Positions 1 to 6,715 of a stretch of DNA of 6,715 nucleotides are shown piece after piece. The stretch comes from an uncultured Actinomycetes bacterium (GTDB lineage: Bacteria; Actinomycetota; Aquicultoria; CAJVYJ01). Within the stretch, counting starts at the first letter, position 1. Each line of letters begins with the position of its first letter. Under the pieces are notes generated by a model that saw nothing but the letters and a program-made list of their open reading frames with translations, ran no database searches and had not been told where the DNA came from. The position numbers were made by a program, and so were the translations under genes. The stretch covers positions 1 through 6,715 of the forward strand of contig CAJVYJ010000103.1 of assembly GCA_913009475.1 (NCBI GenBank). Reading direction: 5' to 3'.

Positions 1-1137
<1,137 letters not shown>

Positions 1138-1252
1138 AATCATAAACCGCGGCTAAAGCCGACAGTTATAATTCAAAATCGAGCTTGAGTTCTGCTCTTA
1201 TTAGTTGTCCGCTCCGATTACTTATTATCTAAGAACCGGAGTTGACGGGTTT

Positions 1253-1289
1253 GGTGAAACTCGAGTTAAACTCGATTCCACCTTTTTTT
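1253..1289. other. Leader hairpin with adjacent T/A tract
   Basis: The arms TCGAG (1261-1265) and CTCGA (1271-1275) around a five-base loop are extended by GGTG (1253-1256) pairing with CACC (1279-1282) through a small internal loop. On the plus strand seven T follow at once (1283-1289), which resembles an intrinsic terminator for antisense transcription. On the minus strand, the real direction of rrn transcription, the A tract precedes the stem, so it would not terminate rrn. The likelier role is leader RNA structure or a processing stem near boxA. Confidence 0.4.
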
Positions 1290-1314
1290 CTTATACTGGC
1301 TTTTAGTACTGTTT

Positions 1315-1329
1315 AGTTTTCAAGGACCA
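1315..1329 (-). promoter_or_regulatory. boxA-like rRNA antitermination site
   Basis: The minus strand reads TGGTCCTTGAAAACT, close to the boxA form TGTTCTTTGAAAACT that I recall from Gram-positive rRNA leaders and spacers. BoxA RNA is bound by NusB-NusE(S10) and lets RNA polymerase pass Rho-dependent stops in untranslated rRNA. It lies between the promoter and the 16S 5' end, about 180 bases before the latter, as expected. The match is by memory of the consensus, with two to three differences in the 5' half. Confidence 0.5.
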
Positions 1330-1505
1330 TATTGGCTGAAAATCGCTCTTTAGATAAAAAAATCGCTGTGAAAATTTTTCGCAGCGACAGATGCGTAAGT
1401 TTATTAAATTTAAACTATACGCCTGTCGCCCCCGTTCTGAAAGATATAAAAATTTTCAAATTATTGACACTCCATTATTACCAAAGAGCAGCCTTCATCA
1501 ATTTA

Positions 1506-1534
1506 ATAATATACCACTTAAAGATAAGTGTCAA
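1506..1534 (-). promoter_or_regulatory. Strong sigma-70-type promoter for the rRNA operon
   Basis: On the minus strand the -35 TTGACA (1534-1529) is a perfect consensus. It is followed by exactly 17 bases and the -10 TATTAT (1511-1506), which matches five of six consensus bases. A TGG sits just upstream of the overlapping TATATT, so an extended -10 reading is also possible. The start of transcription would be about 1498-1499. It faces the 16S gene and lies about 360 bases upstream of it, the usual arrangement for an rrn promoter. The sequence match is direct; activity is inferred. Confidence 0.8.
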
Positions 1535-1551
1535 ACAAAAAAATATATTTT
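1535..1551 (-). promoter_or_regulatory. UP element upstream of the rrn -35 box
   Basis: Directly upstream of the -35 box, the minus strand reads AAAATATATTTTTTTGT, a pair of A and T tracts. This fits the known UP-element pattern bound by the C-terminal domain of the RNA polymerase alpha subunit. UP elements typically boost rRNA promoters, so the context supports the call. It also contains the 10-plus-base self-complementary AAAATATATTTT, but that is too AT-rich to be a convincing terminator for the gene upstream. Confidence 0.6.
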
Positions 1552-1561
1552 GCTCCGCGTT

Positions 1562-1579
1562 TCTATCTCCTCTATCTCC
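1562..1579. repeat. Perfect 9-bp tandem duplication
   Basis: TCTATCTCC occurs twice with no gap at 1562-1570 and 1571-1579. On the minus strand it reads as two GGAGATAGA units between the stop of the 312-residue gene and the rrn UP element. This is most likely a slippage product; no function is evident. Confidence 0.5.
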
Positions 1580-1597
1580 GCAGGCAGTAGTCATACT

Positions 1598-2536
1598 CTA
1601 GGTGTTCTTTGCCCATAAGTCAAGAGCTTTTTTCTTAAAATATTCTGATTTTTTTTGCCGGCTTTTAATTTTTGTTTTAACCTCATCTAGCTGGTTGTTT
1701 ACCCAGCCGCCAGGATCGGCAATAACCTTAGATTTACTTACACTCATTATCCGACTCATTAATTTATTCGCTTCATCCTTTAATTTGTTATATTGGGCCG
1801 GCTGATTGTTTAAACCGCTCTCCGCCATCATTTTTAATTTATCGACTAAAACCGGGCCCTGAGATATCCGAGCCCCATATTCGGAAAGAGCCGGCGATGA
1901 GTCATTGCTAATGTTATTGACAATATCTTCAGCTTCTTTAAAAGTAGCCGTTACCTGAGGCGCGGCTGAAATAACATCGGCATAACGCCCGCTATTATTA
2001 AGGACTATCAGCTGATTACTCTTATTAACCGCTTGCTGAAATTTACGGGCACCTTGGCTTACCTTGGTTAAAGTGTCGTCGATTTTATCGGCTCTTAAGA
2101 TCAATTCTTTTGTCAGATTTAAACTCTCCAGCGATTCCGAAGTGCTTTTAAACATCAAGTCAGCGGTTTTTGTTTCCCAAAGAAAAGTAGCGACTTTTTT
2201 CATTCGTTTAAAATCGCGACCGGCTAAGTTGAATTCATAATTGGATTTCTTGATTGAAATGGAGATATCAGCGACAGCTTTTTGCCGCTCTCTCTTGGTG
2301 TCTAATTGTTTTAACTTACCGGCCGACTTGATGCTTTTTTGCAGTTGTTTGAGTCCGCCGTTAAAATGCCCCAGACCATTTTGAAAATTTTTTTCCACTC
2401 GCAGGCCTTTAAGGCCTAGGTAAAATAGAACGATTAAAACCGCGGCTACCAGCAGACCGGCTATGACAATAACCGGTAAGCAACCTCGCGAACGTCTCTT
2501 TTTTCCAGGCAACACACTACGAGTAAGGCTACGCAT
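1598..2536 (-). CDS. Uncharacterised membrane-anchored helical protein
   Basis: I do not recognise this 312-residue protein. The N-terminus is basic (KKRRSR at 12-17), followed by one hydrophobic helix at about 19-42. This predicts a single anchor with a short cytoplasmic tail and a large exterior domain of about 270 residues. The exterior part is rich in Lys, Leu, Asn and Ser, has no cysteine and very few aromatics. It looks almost entirely helical, with coiled-coil-like spacing at about 45-175 and again at 195-312. The single Cys19 sits before the membrane helix, so it is not a lipobox. The ATG lies one base after the tyrS stop codon (TAA-A-ATG). No Shine-Dalgarno is visible, so translation probably depends on coupling to tyrS. 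No intrinsic terminator follows the TAG stop. The tight spacing and continuous frame make it a real gene; any role in the envelope is inference. Confidence 0.85.
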   Translation of the reverse strand: MRSLTRSVLPGKKRRSRGCLPVIVIAGLLVAAVLIVLFYLGLKGLRVEKNFQNGLGHFNGGLKQLQKSIKSAGKLKQLDTKRERQKAVADISISIKKSNYEFNLAGRDFKRMKKVATFLWETKTADLMFKSTSESLESLNLTKELILRADKIDDTLTKVSQGARKFQQAVNKSNQLIVLNNSGRYADVISAAPQVTATFKEAEDIVNNISNDSSPALSEYGARISQGPVLVDKLKMMAESGLNNQPAQYNKLKDEANKLMSRIMSVSKSKVIADPGGWVNNQLDEVKTKIKSRQKKSEYFKKKALDLWAKNT

Positions 2537-2537
2537 T

Positions 2538-3770
2538 TTATACTAATTTTATTCTTTTGCGCGGCCGTTTGCCGATTTCCAAGATACCACCATCGGTGAT
2601 TTTAATCTCAGCGTTCGGTTCAGTCAGTTTCACGCCGTTTAAGCGAACTCCGCCTTGCGCCGCTAAACGCCTGGCGGCGCCATTTGACGCGGCGGCACCC
2701 TCAAGTTTAACCAAGCGCGGTAGCCAAATCCGGCCGTCCTCAAGTGATTGGGCTGATATTTCCAGTTCGGCGACGCCTTCGTCGGCAACACCGGTTTTTT
2801 TAGACCCGCTAAATCTGGCTTTAAATTCAACTTCAGCTTTTTTAGCGATGCCAGCGTCATAATATATAGTGACTATTTCTCGAGCCAACTTACCCTTGAT
2901 GTCACGCGGGTGAAGTGAGTTATCTTTTAGACCTTTTTCGATCTTAATAATTTCTGTTTCATCAAGGAGTGTCGCCAGGCGAAAATATTTTACCATCAGT
3001 TCGTCAGGGATTGACATAACTTTCCCATACATATCCCAAGGCTCAAAAGTCAGACCGATATGATTGCCGTAAGATTTACTCATTTTGCGCTTGCCGTCAG
3101 TACCTTCAAGCAATGGTAAGGTCAGACAGACCTGCGGCTCCAAGCCCATTTTTTCCTGTAGCTCGCGACCGGCTAACAGATTAAATTTCTGATCGGACCC
3201 GCCCAGCTCAATATCCGCTTTTAAGACCACTGAATCATAAGCCTGCATCACCGGATAGAGAAACTCATGCAGCCCGATCATCTCATTATTTTTATAGCGT
3301 TTTTCAAAATCATCACGCTGCAACAGCGAGGTAACGGTAAAGCGTCCGACCAGTTCCAATACTTTATCCATCGTTAAAGAAGCCAGCCAATCGCTATTGA
3401 ATTCAAGCCGAGTTTTACTTTTATCCAATATTTTGAAAGCTTGACCAGTATAAGTTTTCGCGTTGGTTTTTACCTGCTCAGCCGTTAAATGAGGACGGGT
3501 TTTTGAACGGCCGGTCGGGTCGCCGACCATAGCGGTAAAATCGCCGATAATTAGCACTACTTGGTGGCCGAAGTCCTGAAATTGGCGCAATTTACGCAGC
3601 GGCACCGCGTGCCCCAGATGTAAATCGGGCGCTGTAGGATCCACCCCTAATTTAACGATTAGCGGCCTATTTTTTTGTAGCTTCTTTTTTAAGCCATCAC
3701 TGGGCAGTACCTCTAAGGTACCGCTACGCAGTATATTTAATTGTTTTTCGATTTCAGTTTTCATTTTCAT
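2538..3770 (-). CDS. tyrS: Tyrosyl-tRNA synthetase (TyrRS)
   Basis: This cytoplasmic class I enzyme attaches tyrosine to tRNA-Tyr using ATP. The Rossmann-fold start LGVDPTAPDLHLGH places the HIGH-type signature at 51-54 (HLGH). Tyrosine-pocket residues lie in QAYDS (176-180) and GGSDQ (190-194). The KMSKS loop is intact at 229-233. A C-terminal S4-like RNA-binding domain spans about 347-410. The 410-residue length and the KMSKS (rather than KFGKT) loop place it in the shorter-branded TyrZ-like class of about 400 residues. It is complete, with no missing catalytic motif. Two in-frame ATGs occur, at residues 1 and 3. The second (3764) has a GGATG sequence about six bases upstream and may be the true start, giving 408 residues. 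It is the first gene of an operon with the unknown membrane protein. I saw no T-box leader motif upstream. Confidence 0.97.
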   Translation of the reverse strand: MKMKTEIEKQLNILRSGTLEVLPSDGLKKKLQKNRPLIVKLGVDPTAPDLHLGHAVPLRKLRQFQDFGHQVVLIIGDFTAMVGDPTGRSKTRPHLTAEQVKTNAKTYTGQAFKILDKSKTRLEFNSDWLASLTMDKVLELVGRFTVTSLLQRDDFEKRYKNNEMIGLHEFLYPVMQAYDSVVLKADIELGGSDQKFNLLAGRELQEKMGLEPQVCLTLPLLEGTDGKRKMSKSYGNHIGLTFEPWDMYGKVMSIPDELMVKYFRLATLLDETEIIKIEKGLKDNSLHPRDIKGKLAREIVTIYYDAGIAKKAEVEFKARFSGSKKTGVADEGVAELEISAQSLEDGRIWLPRLVKLEGAAASNGAARRLAAQGGVRLNGVKLTEPNAEIKITDGGILEIGKRPRKRIKLV

Positions 3771-3891
3771 CCGATTTTAACACATTTGGAATTAGAGAGT
3801 AGGGCAAGAAGCATAGAGGGGAGAAAGAACGCGAGGTGTGAGGCGCAAGAAGCGAGGAGTTTAGGGCGCAGATTGTAGGATACGCAAAAGG

Positions 3892-3918
3892 TGTAGGGGC
3901 GAGGCGTGCCTCGCCCGT
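3892..3918. repeat. GC-rich palindromic repeat, copy 1
   Basis: GGGCGAGGC (3897-3905) and GCCTCGCCC (3908-3916) form a perfect 9-bp inverted repeat with a two-base centre, preceded by TGTAGG. The surrounding DNA is much less GC-rich. The form resembles short dispersed palindromes found in many copies in bacterial genomes. No T tract follows on either strand, so I do not call it a terminator. Copy number elsewhere in the genome cannot be seen here. Confidence 0.6.
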
Positions 3919-3932
3919 GAAAAAGAAAAACG

Positions 3933-3961
3933 TTGTAGGAGCAGGAGACATACCTGGCCCG
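3933..3961. repeat. Degenerate second copy of the palindromic repeat
   Basis: This segment keeps the outline of the element about 40 bases to its left. It starts TTGTAGGAGC, has arms GGAGCAGG and CCTGGCCC (six of eight positions pair) around a variable centre, and ends in GCCCGT just as copy 1 ends CGCCCGT. Shared ends with a changed but still mostly pairing stem suggest a decayed or compensated duplicate. Another TTGTAGGA lies at 3873-3880. Confidence 0.4.
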
Positions 3962-4001
3962 TAACAAAATAATAAAAATAAATAAAAGCGGTTGGCCGTG
4001 G

Positions 4002-4023
4002 ATTCCCGATCGGAGTCGGGAAT
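4002..4023. repeat. ATTCCCGA/TCGGGAAT inverted repeat
   Basis: Perfect 8-bp arms (4002-4009 and 4016-4023) flank a six-base centre, followed by GAC. The pattern GGATTCCCGA...TCGGGAATGAC resembles a widely dispersed palindromic element in many bacteria, often mistranslated as VIPDSDRES-like peptide. The family assignment is from memory. No U tract follows. Confidence 0.55.
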
Positions 4024-4041
4024 GACAAGCGTCATAAATAT

Positions 4042-4075
4042 CTATACTCCCGCACTCCAGAGTGCGGGAGTATAG
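4042..4075. repeat. Perfect 16-bp inverted repeat
   Basis: CTATACTCCCGCACTC (4042-4057) is exactly complementary to 4060-4075, with only CA between the arms. A perfect 34-base palindrome of mixed composition is far beyond chance in a region this size. There is no T tract, and a terminator between two divergent genes would be pointless. It is better explained as a palindromic mobile or dispersed repeat, or as a protein-binding site. Confidence 0.75.
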
Positions 4076-4175
4076 CTCGATTGTTTAACTGTTTTCCGAT
4101 TATTACGCGATTTAGACCTCCGGAACTCTTATCTTCCCTCCACGCCTCTTCTGTCTCCAACGGCTGTCCAAGAGC

Positions 4176-4303
4176 AATATTGCAACTTAAAGATATATTA
4201 TTATGCTATAATCACAGCTAAAGTATGAACACATTATCGGCAGCCATTTATTTTCAATTTCACAGCGTCGATAAATTTCATATCGAACTTTTAAATATTG
4301 CAA
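4176..4303. repeat. AATATTGCAA direct repeats flanking the PBP promoter
   Basis: The 10-mer AATATTGCAA occurs at 4176-4185 and 4294-4303, each followed by C/G-TTA (13 of 14 bases alike). The first lies within the perfect palindrome GCAATATTGC (4174-4183), 19 bases upstream of the extended -10. The second lies about 25 bases before the PBP start codon. They could be paired operator sites; AT-rich chance similarity is the alternative. Confidence 0.3.
4204..4212 (+). promoter_or_regulatory. Extended -10 promoter for the PBP gene
   Basis: TGCTATAAT is a perfect extended -10 element (TGnTATAAT). No good -35 box sits at the standard 17-base spacing, but extended -10 promoters tolerate that. Transcription would start near 4219, leaving a leader of about 110 bases before the GTG start at 4329. 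The orientation matches the downstream gene. Confidence 0.6.
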
Positions 4304-4328
4304 GTTACTGAAAGTTAGTATAGATAAA

Positions 4329-6549
4329 GTGTCAGCTAGAAAACGCCGCCAGGCAAAAGCGAAAAAAAAACAAAAACACATTAAAACGCTGGCTATCACC
4401 ACCGTCATAGTCTTAATTGCGATTTTGATGATAGTATCGACCCTTTTTGTCGCCGTGGCGATTGCCGCTTACAATGTTCCCAAAATCAAGACGTCGCGTT
4501 TACCTCAGCACGCGCAGACATCAAAAATATTTGACTCCGACGGTAATTTGATTACTAATCTGTACGTGGAGCAAAATCGTATCAATGTGCCGTTGGACCG
4601 TATTTCACCCAACATTCAAAGGGCGGTTATCGCCACTGAGGACCAACGCTTTTACGAGCACGAAGGTGTTGACTGGAAAGCTATCAGCCGGGCTTTATTC
4701 GCGGATATTGAAAGCGGCAAGATAGTTGAAGGCGGCAGCACCTTGACCCAACAGTTCGTGAAAAATACTTTTGTCACACCGGAACAGACTTTTAATCGCA
4801 AGATAAAAGAAGCAGCACTGGCTTATCAAATCGAAAAACAATACTCAAAAAAAGAGATACTTACGGGTTATCTAAATACCATCTTTTTCGGCCAGTCATC
4901 GTATGGAGTGGAGACAGCCTCGCAAACTTATTTCGGCAAAAGCGCCGCCGACCTGAATCTACCTGAATCGGCCTTACTGGCCGGTATGATCAGGTCCCCG
5001 AATATCTATTCTCCTTACACTAATCCGGATAAGGCCAAAAGACGGCGCGATCTGGTAATCGATTTAATGTTGAAGCAAAAAAAGATAAACGCGGCTGAGG
5101 CAAACACGGCTAAAGAAACACCGGTCCAAGTCGTGCCGATTCAGGCAAACCAGAGCAAATATCCTTATTTTGTCGATTATGTTAAAGAGCAAATTATGAA
5201 TGACCCAAAATTCGGCGCCACCAATACTCAGCGGGCCAATACTCTCTACCGTGGCGGCCTGCGCATATATACGACCATCGATCCAAGAATGCAGGCCATA
5301 GCGGAAGATGTAGCTTGGAATACATTGAATCGACCGGATGACCCGGCCAGCTCATTGGTGGCCATCGAACCTAAGACCGGTTACATAAAAGCTATGGTCG
5401 GAGGGCATGATTATCAAAAGCAAAAATTTAATTTGGCCGTTCAGTCCCGACGCCAGCCGGGGTCATCATTTAAACCATTTGTTCTGGCCACCGCGATAGA
5501 GGAAGGAATACCCGTCGATAAAACCTATAATTCCAGTGGCGCTACCTTTAAGGTTCCCGGGGGTACATGGAAGGTGGGTAGCCATAGTATGGGTAAGATC
5601 TCACTTAGAAAAGCTACCGCGTTTTCCGTCAATGGAGTGTTCGCCCGCTTGATTTTAGAAATTGGAGCGGAAAAGGTAGTCTCCGTCGCCCATAAACTGG
5701 GAATTACATCACAAATTAATGCTTATCCGGCCATCGCTTTAGGCGGTCTGAATAAAGGGGTGTCACCTTTAGAGATGGCGTCCGCTTATAGTACTTTCGC
5801 CAATAACGGTTTGCACGCCCAACCAACATCCATAACTAAAATCACTGATGCCAACGGCAAAATATTAAAAGAAAATATACCGGAAGCGGAGGCCGCCATC
5901 GACCCGGTTACAGCGTATTTAGTCGATAGCGTCCTGGCCGATGTTATAAAATATGGTACAGGTAGAAGTGCCGGCATCGGCCGGCCGGCAGCCGGTAAAA
6001 CCGGCACAACGGAACATTATAGCGATGCCTGGTTTGTCGGCTTTACTCCGGAACTGTCCACCGCCGTTTGGGTAGGCTACCCGCAAAGCCGGCGCCATAT
6101 GACCAATGTCCATGGGAGAACAGTATTCGGCGGAACATTCCCGGCGGAAATTTGGCAAAAGTTTATGGTAAGAGCGTTAAAGAATATACCGGCCACTAAT
6201 TTTGAGCGGCCGAAACACGGCATTATTACTGTCAGCATAGATAAAGAAACCGGCCTTTTAGCCACCCCTTACTGCCCACCGGAGAATGTAATCAAAGTTA
6301 CTGTTTCTAAAGAAACCCGGCCGAAAAAGTATTGCAATCTCCACAAAGCGCCGGCCATGGTAAAAATACCCGATGTTGTCGGCATGAATATCGACCAAGC
6401 GCGAGCCGCGCTGACCGGCGCCGGTTTTGTGGTTGCAACAAACTCCACCCCAGCCGGCGGTATCCCCAGTAAACAAGTAATATCTCAATCCCCGGCCGCG
6501 GAATCGGAAGCACCGCAGGGGTCCACTGTTACGCTGACTATCAGTGCCG
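4329..6549 (+). CDS. ponA: Class A penicillin-binding protein (PBP1A family) with PASTA domain, 3' end missing
   Basis: This bifunctional peptidoglycan synthase polymerises lipid II glycan strands and cross-links stem peptides outside the membrane. A basic N-terminus is followed by one membrane helix (about 20-48). The GT51 domain (about 60-240) has the EDxxFxxHxG motif with catalytic Glu104, EGGSTLTQQ with Glu134, and RKIKEAALAYQIE at 157-169. The transpeptidase domain (about 340-610) has SxxK at 379-382 (Ser379 nucleophile), SVN at 433-435 and KTGTT at 557-561, all intact. A single PASTA domain (about 677-740), which in this family can bind muropeptides or beta-lactams, follows a linker. 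The start is a GTG; an in-frame stop lies upstream at 4272 with no ATG between, and no strong Shine-Dalgarno is visible. Real coding sequence ends at 6549. The frame runs on to a TAG at 6584 only through adapter sequence, so residues 741-751 are artefact and the true C-terminus is unknown. The symbol is family-level. Confidence 0.95.
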
Positions 6550-6607
6550 AGATCGGAAGAGCGTCGTGTAGGGAAAGAGTGTAGATCTCGGTGGTCGCCG
6601 TATCATT
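6550..6607 (+). other. Illumina TruSeq universal adapter (contamination)
   Basis: Beginning AGATCGGAAGAGCGTCGTGT and ending CGCCGTATCATT, these 58 bases match, base for base as I recall it, the reverse complement of the full TruSeq universal adapter. No i5 index bases interrupt it, which fits single-index libraries. It is not genomic. It gives the PBP frame a false tail containing IGRASCRERV, a known signature of adapter read-through in protein databases. Confidence 0.98.
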
Positions 6608-6715
6608 AAAAAAAAAAAAAAAAAAAGAAAAAACAGAGAAAAAACACAAACAAAACAAAACAAAAACAAAAAAAAATAAAAAAGTAGGTATGTACAGGTG
6701 ACAGTGACTAGTTGG
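6608..6715. other. Read-off noise beyond the adapter (artefact)
   Basis: Nineteen A (6608-6626) follow the adapter directly, then an A-dominated stretch with scattered C and G to about 6683. The last 32 bases are of mixed composition. This is what an Illumina read looks like after it passes the end of a short insert and its adapter. The last segment contains GTGACAGTGACTAGTTGG, which loosely recalls the other TruSeq adapter, but the match is poor. None of it should be annotated as genome. Confidence 0.9.

Larger units (their letters stand above)
1138..1597 (-). other. rrn leader and promoter region, no protein gene
   Basis: This 460-base stretch lies between the stop of the 312-residue gene and the 16S 5' end. 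It is strongly AT-rich compared with its neighbours. It carries the rrn promoter with an upstream A/T tract at its distal end, a boxA-like sequence at 1315-1329, a hairpin at 1253-1282, and a weak CTCCG...CGGAG inverted repeat at 1212-1241. The promoter implies a leader of roughly 360 nt before mature 16S, which is ordinary for rRNA operons. Short open frames on the plus strand here have no ribosome-binding site or recognisable protein character, so I do not call them genes. I found no tRNA. Confidence 0.75.
3771..4328. other. Divergent intergenic region rich in palindromes
   Basis: This 558-base gap separates tyrS (leftward) from the PBP gene (rightward). It holds a purine-rich plus-strand tract at about 3785-3890, hairpins at 3897-3916, 3938-3960, 4002-4023 and 4042-4075, and the PBP promoter at 4204-4212. 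Open frames across it on the minus strand translate palindromes (for example VIPDSDRES, GEARLAPT). Peptides like these are typical of dispersed repeats misread as protein. I found no tRNA, T-box or plausible small protein gene, and no convincing tyrS promoter. Confidence 0.7.

Noticed and set aside
1464..1469. Plus-strand TTGACA as a promoter
   Set aside because: The sequence 17 bases downstream (about 1487-1492) has no -10 resemblance, and no gene follows on that strand.
1332..1618. Two short overlapping plus-strand open frames in the rrn leader
   Set aside because: They lie antisense to the leader in AT-rich DNA, with no ribosome-binding site. Their sequence is explained by the rrn promoter region.
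3774..3779. TAAAAT on the minus strand as a tyrS -10 box with leaderless start
   Set aside because: It is only a few bases from the start codon, and the position 17 bases upstream reads CTACTC, nothing like a -35 box.
3754..4035. Minus-strand open frame of 93 residues overlapping the tyrS start
   Set aside because: It translates across three palindromic repeats and gives typical repeat-derived peptides (VIPDSDRES, GEARLAPT). It has no protein-like character and no ribosome-binding site.
4042..4075. Perfect palindrome as an intrinsic terminator
   Set aside because: No T tract follows on either strand, and both flanking genes point away from it.
3771..4200. T-box riboswitch upstream of tyrS
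   Set aside because: tyrS genes of Gram-positive type often have one, but I found no T-box core (AGGGTGGNACCGCG) or following terminator on the minus strand.

Overview
The window looks like one short-read assembly contig from an anaerobic or otherwise uncultured bacterium. The 16S rRNA sequence matches, as far as I can recall the patterns, deep-branching Actinomycetota-type genes (Coriobacteriia/OPB41/Aquicultor-like). This rests on stretches such as the 'AGCAGGGACGAAG' loop and 'GATGGGCACTAGGTGT'. A low-GC Gram-positive relative cannot be excluded by eye. Both ends are assembly breaks. The left end stops inside the 16S gene. The right end runs out of genomic DNA into an Illumina adapter at 6550.

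Layout: (1) 1-1137, minus strand: the 5' three quarters of a 16S rRNA gene. (2) 1138-1597: its AT-rich leader, read on the minus strand, with a near-consensus sigma-70 promoter (TTGACA-17-TATTAT) behind an A/T-tract UP element, a boxA-like antitermination sequence and a strong leader hairpin. (3) 1598-2536, minus: an unrecognised 312-residue protein with one N-terminal membrane anchor and a helical extracytoplasmic domain. (4) 2538-3770, minus: tyrS, tyrosyl-tRNA synthetase of the KMSKS-type ~400-residue class, separated from the unknown gene by one base. (5) 3771-4328: a 558-bp divergent intergenic region with several palindromes, including a perfect 16-bp inverted repeat, two copies of a dispersed-repeat-like hairpin, and an extended -10 promoter facing right. 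(6) 4329-6549, plus: a class A penicillin-binding protein (GT51 glycosyltransferase, transpeptidase, C-terminal PASTA), cut off by the contig end. (7) 6550-6715: non-biological sequence, namely the complete 58-nt TruSeq universal adapter (reverse complement) followed by poly-A-like read-off noise.

Functionally the window joins translation (tyrS, rRNA) with peptidoglycan synthesis. tyrS and the unknown membrane protein form a two-gene operon that points into the rrn operon. I see no intrinsic terminator between them, so some read-through into rrn is possible, but rrn has its own strong promoter. The PBP is divergently transcribed from its own promoter.

I do not find a convincing new biological system. 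The items most worth a second look are the adapter chimera, which creates a false protein C-terminus; the uncharacterised membrane protein linked to tyrS; and the palindrome-rich intergenic region.
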